A stretch of 6,934 bases of DNA, taken from assembly GCA_041562215.1 (NCBI GenBank), contig JBFEYJ010000152.1:1-6934 (forward strand), written 5' to 3'. The notes under the pieces were generated by a model, which searched no databases, was not told the DNA's origin, and was given only the letters and a program-made list of their open reading frames with translations. The position numbers and the translations under genes were made by a program. Positions 4,901 to 6,934 of the stretch are shown here, one piece after another; positions within the stretch are counted from its first letter, which is position 1, and the number at the start of each line of letters is the position of its first letter. This DNA comes from JBFEYJ01 sp041562215. Its GTDB lineage: Bacteria > Pseudomonadota > Gammaproteobacteria > Thiohalomonadales > Thiohalomonadaceae.

Positions 4901-5680
4901 TCAGGCTTGAGCGCTCATCAGCTGCCGACAGAGACAGTTGTCGTTGCCATGCGCGCACTCCTCACCCTGCATGTGGCAGGGCACAGGACTATGACTGTGG
5001 TGCACCGCCAGAGTGTAAATGCGGATCAGATCCTGCTCACTGACGTCGATAAATGAATCCAGTTGAGACAGTGCATAAACCAGATCACTGTGAGCGATCA
5101 TCGCTTTCTCCTGGGTGGAAGGTTCAAGCCCGGTACTCGGTTTGGCAAAGCCGACCGGATAACGGCGCCAGGGAAAAGGCATGTTTACCACCACAGCAAC
5201 TGCCAGCAGAACCAACACATTCTCCAGCACGGGCGTCACCAGAAAGCCATAGCCCAACTGCTCGACTGACTCGCCACCAAGCACCGCCACCAAGGCGGTG
5301 GCGCCGCCGGGGGGATGCAGACAACGCAGGTAATACATGGCGATAATGGCCAGCCCCACCGCCACTGCTCCGGCGACATAGGGATCGTTGATCTGCTGTG
5401 CGCAGGTAACACCGATAAAGGCCGAGGTCAGGTTCCCGCCCAGCACTGACCAAGGCTGTGAGAGAGCGCCATGGGGCACGGCGAAAATCAGTACCGATGA
5501 AGCACCCATAGAAGCAATCACCATGGCCGCGCCCTGGTTGTCCAGCACCGAACCACTGATCCAGAGCACCACCAGGATCCCTGTAAATCCGCCAACGGCC
5601 GAGATCCATTTTTCAGCATGGCTGGCACTGTTGAGCCTGGCCGGCCACAGTCGTCCGATAAATGACTGAGGTTCGCTCAT
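4901..5680 (-). CDS. HPP-family integral membrane protein with His/Cys-rich tail
   Basis: This 259-residue inner-membrane protein has about four to six hydrophobic segments, near 28-45, 50-70, 77-95, 101-118 and 145-167. The family signature is RCLHPPGGATAL at 119-130. Some plant and cyanobacterial HPP proteins have been reported to transport nitrite; the bacterial substrate here is unknown. After the membrane part, a soluble tail (about 170-259) includes a predicted helical stretch (VYALSQLDSFIDVSEQDLIR) and then nine His or Cys residues within 227-251: H227, H228, H230, C235, H236, C242, H244, C249 and C251. That tail could bind metal or act in thiol chemistry; this is an inference. GAGGTG eight bases upstream supports the ATG at 5680. 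The DsrC-like gene follows in the same direction, and a LysR regulator is divergent. Confidence 0.85.
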   Translation of the reverse strand: MSEPQSFIGRLWPARLNSASHAEKWISAVGGFTGILVVLWISGSVLDNQGAAMVIASMGASSVLIFAVPHGALSQPWSVLGGNLTSAFIGVTCAQQINDPYVAGAVAVGLAIIAMYYLRCLHPPGGATALVAVLGGESVEQLGYGFLVTPVLENVLVLLAVAVVVNMPFPWRRYPVGFAKPSTGLEPSTQEKAMIAHSDLVYALSQLDSFIDVSEQDLIRIYTLAVHHSHSPVPCHMQGEECAHGNDNCLCRQLMSAQA

Positions 5681-5718
5681 CTCTCCGCCACCTCACCGTA
5701 ATATGCATATTGATTCAT
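5677..5718 (-). CDS. Possible 13-codon leader ORF overlapping the HPP start
   Basis: An ATG at 5718 opens the frame MNQYAYYGEVAER, whose TGA (5679-5677) overlaps the HPP ATG as ATGA. A G-rich run lies just upstream as a possible ribosome site. The HPP gene's own Shine-Dalgarno lies inside this frame. It could couple translation or be a chance frame. Confidence 0.2.
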   Translation of the reverse strand: MNQYAYYGEVAER

Positions 5719-5750
5719 GATGCCCCCCCGGTTAATCGTTTCCTATTAGT

Positions 5751-5779
5751 AACCTAGGGTTTTGGTATATATTTGACAA
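5751..5779 (-). promoter_or_regulatory. Candidate promoter for the HPP-DsrC pair
   Basis: On the minus strand TTGTCA (5779-5774) is 17 bases from TAGGTT (5756-5751). The -35 is good and the -10 is weak, as expected for an activator-dependent promoter. The -35 overlaps the TTGACA of the divergent regulator promoter. Confidence 0.35.
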
Positions 5780-5800
5780 ACGATATTATTTTGTATTTCA
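5773..5800 (+). promoter_or_regulatory. Candidate promoter for the LysR gene
   Basis: A perfect TTGACA (5773-5778) is followed by A/T-rich sequence. Possible -10 elements are TATTTC (5794-5799, 15-base spacer) or overlapping near-matches. Transcription would start close to the ATG at 5823, giving a very short leader, which fits the lack of a Shine-Dalgarno. Confidence 0.4.
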
Positions 5801-5817
5801 TATCGAAATTACCGATA
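5781..5817. promoter_or_regulatory. Candidate LysR operator: three CGATA half-sites
   Basis: CGATAT (5781-5786) and ATATCG (5800-5805) form a perfect six-base dyad with 13 bases between. A further CGATA (5813-5817) forms a second dyad with TATCG (5801-5805), seven bases apart. The array lies between the shared -35 region and the regulator start, where LysR-type proteins commonly bind for autoregulation. Confidence 0.4.
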
Positions 5818-5822
5818 GATGA

Positions 5823-6683
5823 ATGAAATCAATGGATACTGAATTCGCCCGTACCTTTCTTGCCGTTGTCGCCGCCGGAAATTTCGTCGGCGCTGCCGAG
5901 CGGTTGCATGTCACTCAATCCACCGTGAGCGCCCGCATACAGGCACTGGAGCGCCAGCTAGGGGCGGTGTTGCTTCGCCGTGGCCGCGGCGGTGCGATGC
6001 TGACCCCGGCAGGTCAGCGCTTTTTGCGCCATGCTAAAAGCCTGGTTCGCACCATTGAGCAGGCGCGCCACGATGTGGGCCTTCCTGCCGGTTACAGCGG
6101 TAGCCTCACTCTGCGGGCCCGTATCGCTCTATGGGATGGATTCCTGCCCCAGTGGAGTGGTTGGATGCGAGCGCAGATGCCGGATGTATCACTGCGGCTG
6201 GAGATCGGTTTCGAGGAAGACATGATGCAGGGGTTGATCCAGGGCACCACTGATATTGGGATGATGTACACCCCCGAGAACCGGCCGGGGCTGGGTATCG
6301 AATACCTGTTCGACGAGACCCTGTTACTGGTCAGCACCGAGTCGGATCAGGTGTGGCAAAACGAGCGCTATGTGCACATCGACTGGGGTCCGGAGTTCGA
6401 GGCCCAGTTCACCACACATTTCCCGGATGTCGAACCGCCTGCGCTGATTGCCAATGTGGGATGGCTGGGGATTCAGCAGCTGCTGTACACCGGGGGTTCG
6501 GGCTTCTTCCCCCAGCGCCTGACACGAGATCTGATCGCCAATGGACGGTTATGGCGTATTCAGGAGAGCCCGGTGTTCTCACTGCCGGTCTACCTGGTCT
6601 ATCCACAGGACCGCCGCGATGAGATTATGCAAAAAGCGCTGGAGGGACTACGAACTCTTGGAGATCAGGAACGCGAGAGGTAA
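5823..6683 (+). CDS. LysR-family transcriptional regulator
   Basis: This 286-residue protein has the standard LysR layout. Residues 4-65 carry the winged helix-turn-helix (FLAVVAAGNFVGAAERLHVT, then QSTVSARIQALERQLG), a linker helix follows, and from about 90 onwards is a periplasmic-binding-like effector domain ending in LPVYLVYPQDRR. Such regulators act as tetramers and switch a divergent promoter in response to a small ligand, which cannot be named here. It is divergent from the HPP-DsrC pair with 142 bases between starts, so those genes are the likely targets, and self-repression is expected. Two starts are possible: ATG 5823 and ATG 5832 (MDTEFARTFL, the more usual LysR beginning). Neither has a clear Shine-Dalgarno. 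Its length is normal for a somewhat short LysR protein. Confidence 0.9.
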   Translation: MKSMDTEFARTFLAVVAAGNFVGAAERLHVTQSTVSARIQALERQLGAVLLRRGRGGAMLTPAGQRFLRHAKSLVRTIEQARHDVGLPAGYSGSLTLRARIALWDGFLPQWSGWMRAQMPDVSLRLEIGFEEDMMQGLIQGTTDIGMMYTPENRPGLGIEYLFDETLLLVSTESDQVWQNERYVHIDWGPEFEAQFTTHFPDVEPPALIANVGWLGIQQLLYTGGSGFFPQRLTRDLIANGRLWRIQESPVFSLPVYLVYPQDRRDEIMQKALEGLRTLGDQERER

Positions 6684-6823
6684 TTTCCTCCGGACAGGAA
6701 CACATTGAATGGTAGTAGCTTCCCGGAGATGAGTGAACCCCGGACATAAAGTGCCTAAGGCAGGCCAGTGCGTTCAGCAGACCTCTCTTTTGCCGTGTAC
6801 TGTTAAGAGCCTGCGCATCGATT

Positions 6824-6934
6824 TCACTGTATCACTGCCAGGTGACCCTGCTCGACGATGGCTAGGACCTTGAGGACAATCTGTCTGCGGGAGATGTGAT
6901 GCTGCTCCATTAATTCATCCGCCTTTCCGGAGCG
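6824..6934 (-). CDS. 3' end of an unidentified gene, cut by the window edge
   Basis: The minus strand is open from the window edge to TGA (6826-6824), giving 36 residues. They read like a real C terminus, with ADELMEQHHISRRQIVLKVL and then AIVEQGHLAVIQ, amphipathic and helix-like with a possible helix-turn-helix flavour (HHISRRQIVLK). The family is not recognised. It would be convergent with the LysR gene. The beginning lies outside the window, so this rests only on frame openness and composition. Confidence 0.4.
   Translation of the reverse strand, partial: RSGKADELMEQHHISRRQIVLKVLAIVEQGHLAVIQ

Noticed and set aside
6688..6728. Terminator after the LysR gene (CTCCGG and CCGGAG)
   Set aside because: Six-base arms with a 29-base loop and no T tract; too weak to annotate.

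Overview
The window looks like chromosomal DNA of a free-living gammaproteobacterium. GC content is moderate, Shine-Dalgarno sites are mostly good, and the gene mix is typical of aquatic or sulfur-metabolising Proteobacteria: a parvulin lipoprotein, a SpoU/TrmH methyltransferase, a bacteriohemerythrin, a DsrC/TusE-type sulfur relay protein, an HPP membrane protein and a LysR regulator. The lineage is an inference from gene families, not from a marker gene.

Layout. Positions 1-845 hold no intact gene. They carry overlapping fragments of open frame with internal stops that look like decayed accessory DNA. At 918-1325 (+) is a stand-alone zinc-binding CZB protein, probably a redox or metal sensor linked to chemotaxis or signalling. 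Positions 1326-1967 are mostly non-coding, but the minus strand holds two tiny overlapping frames with a perfect Shine-Dalgarno, and near 1855-1906 there is a long inverted repeat. At 1968-2930 (-) is a parvulin-type peptidyl-prolyl isomerase lipoprotein with an acidic tail. A 372-base divergent promoter region separates it from an RNA methyltransferase at 3303-3827 (+), which converges on a bacteriohemerythrin at 3880-4311 (-).

The right third is the most coherent unit. An HPP-family membrane protein (4901-5680, -) lies 36 bases ahead of a DsrC/TusE-like protein (4526-4864, -), and a LysR regulator (5823-6683, +) is divergent from them. The spacer holds overlapping -35 elements for both directions and three CGATA half-sites, so the regulator probably controls both itself and the HPP-DsrC pair. 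The DsrC-like protein has tryptophan where the family's penultimate cysteine normally sits but keeps the other cysteine. The HPP protein ends in a His/Cys-rich tail. Together they suggest a specialised membrane-linked thiol, metal or anion-handling module rather than ordinary tRNA thiolation. The last 111 bases hold the 3' end of an unidentified minus-strand gene.

No rRNA, tRNA, CRISPR array, intact transposase or integrase was seen.
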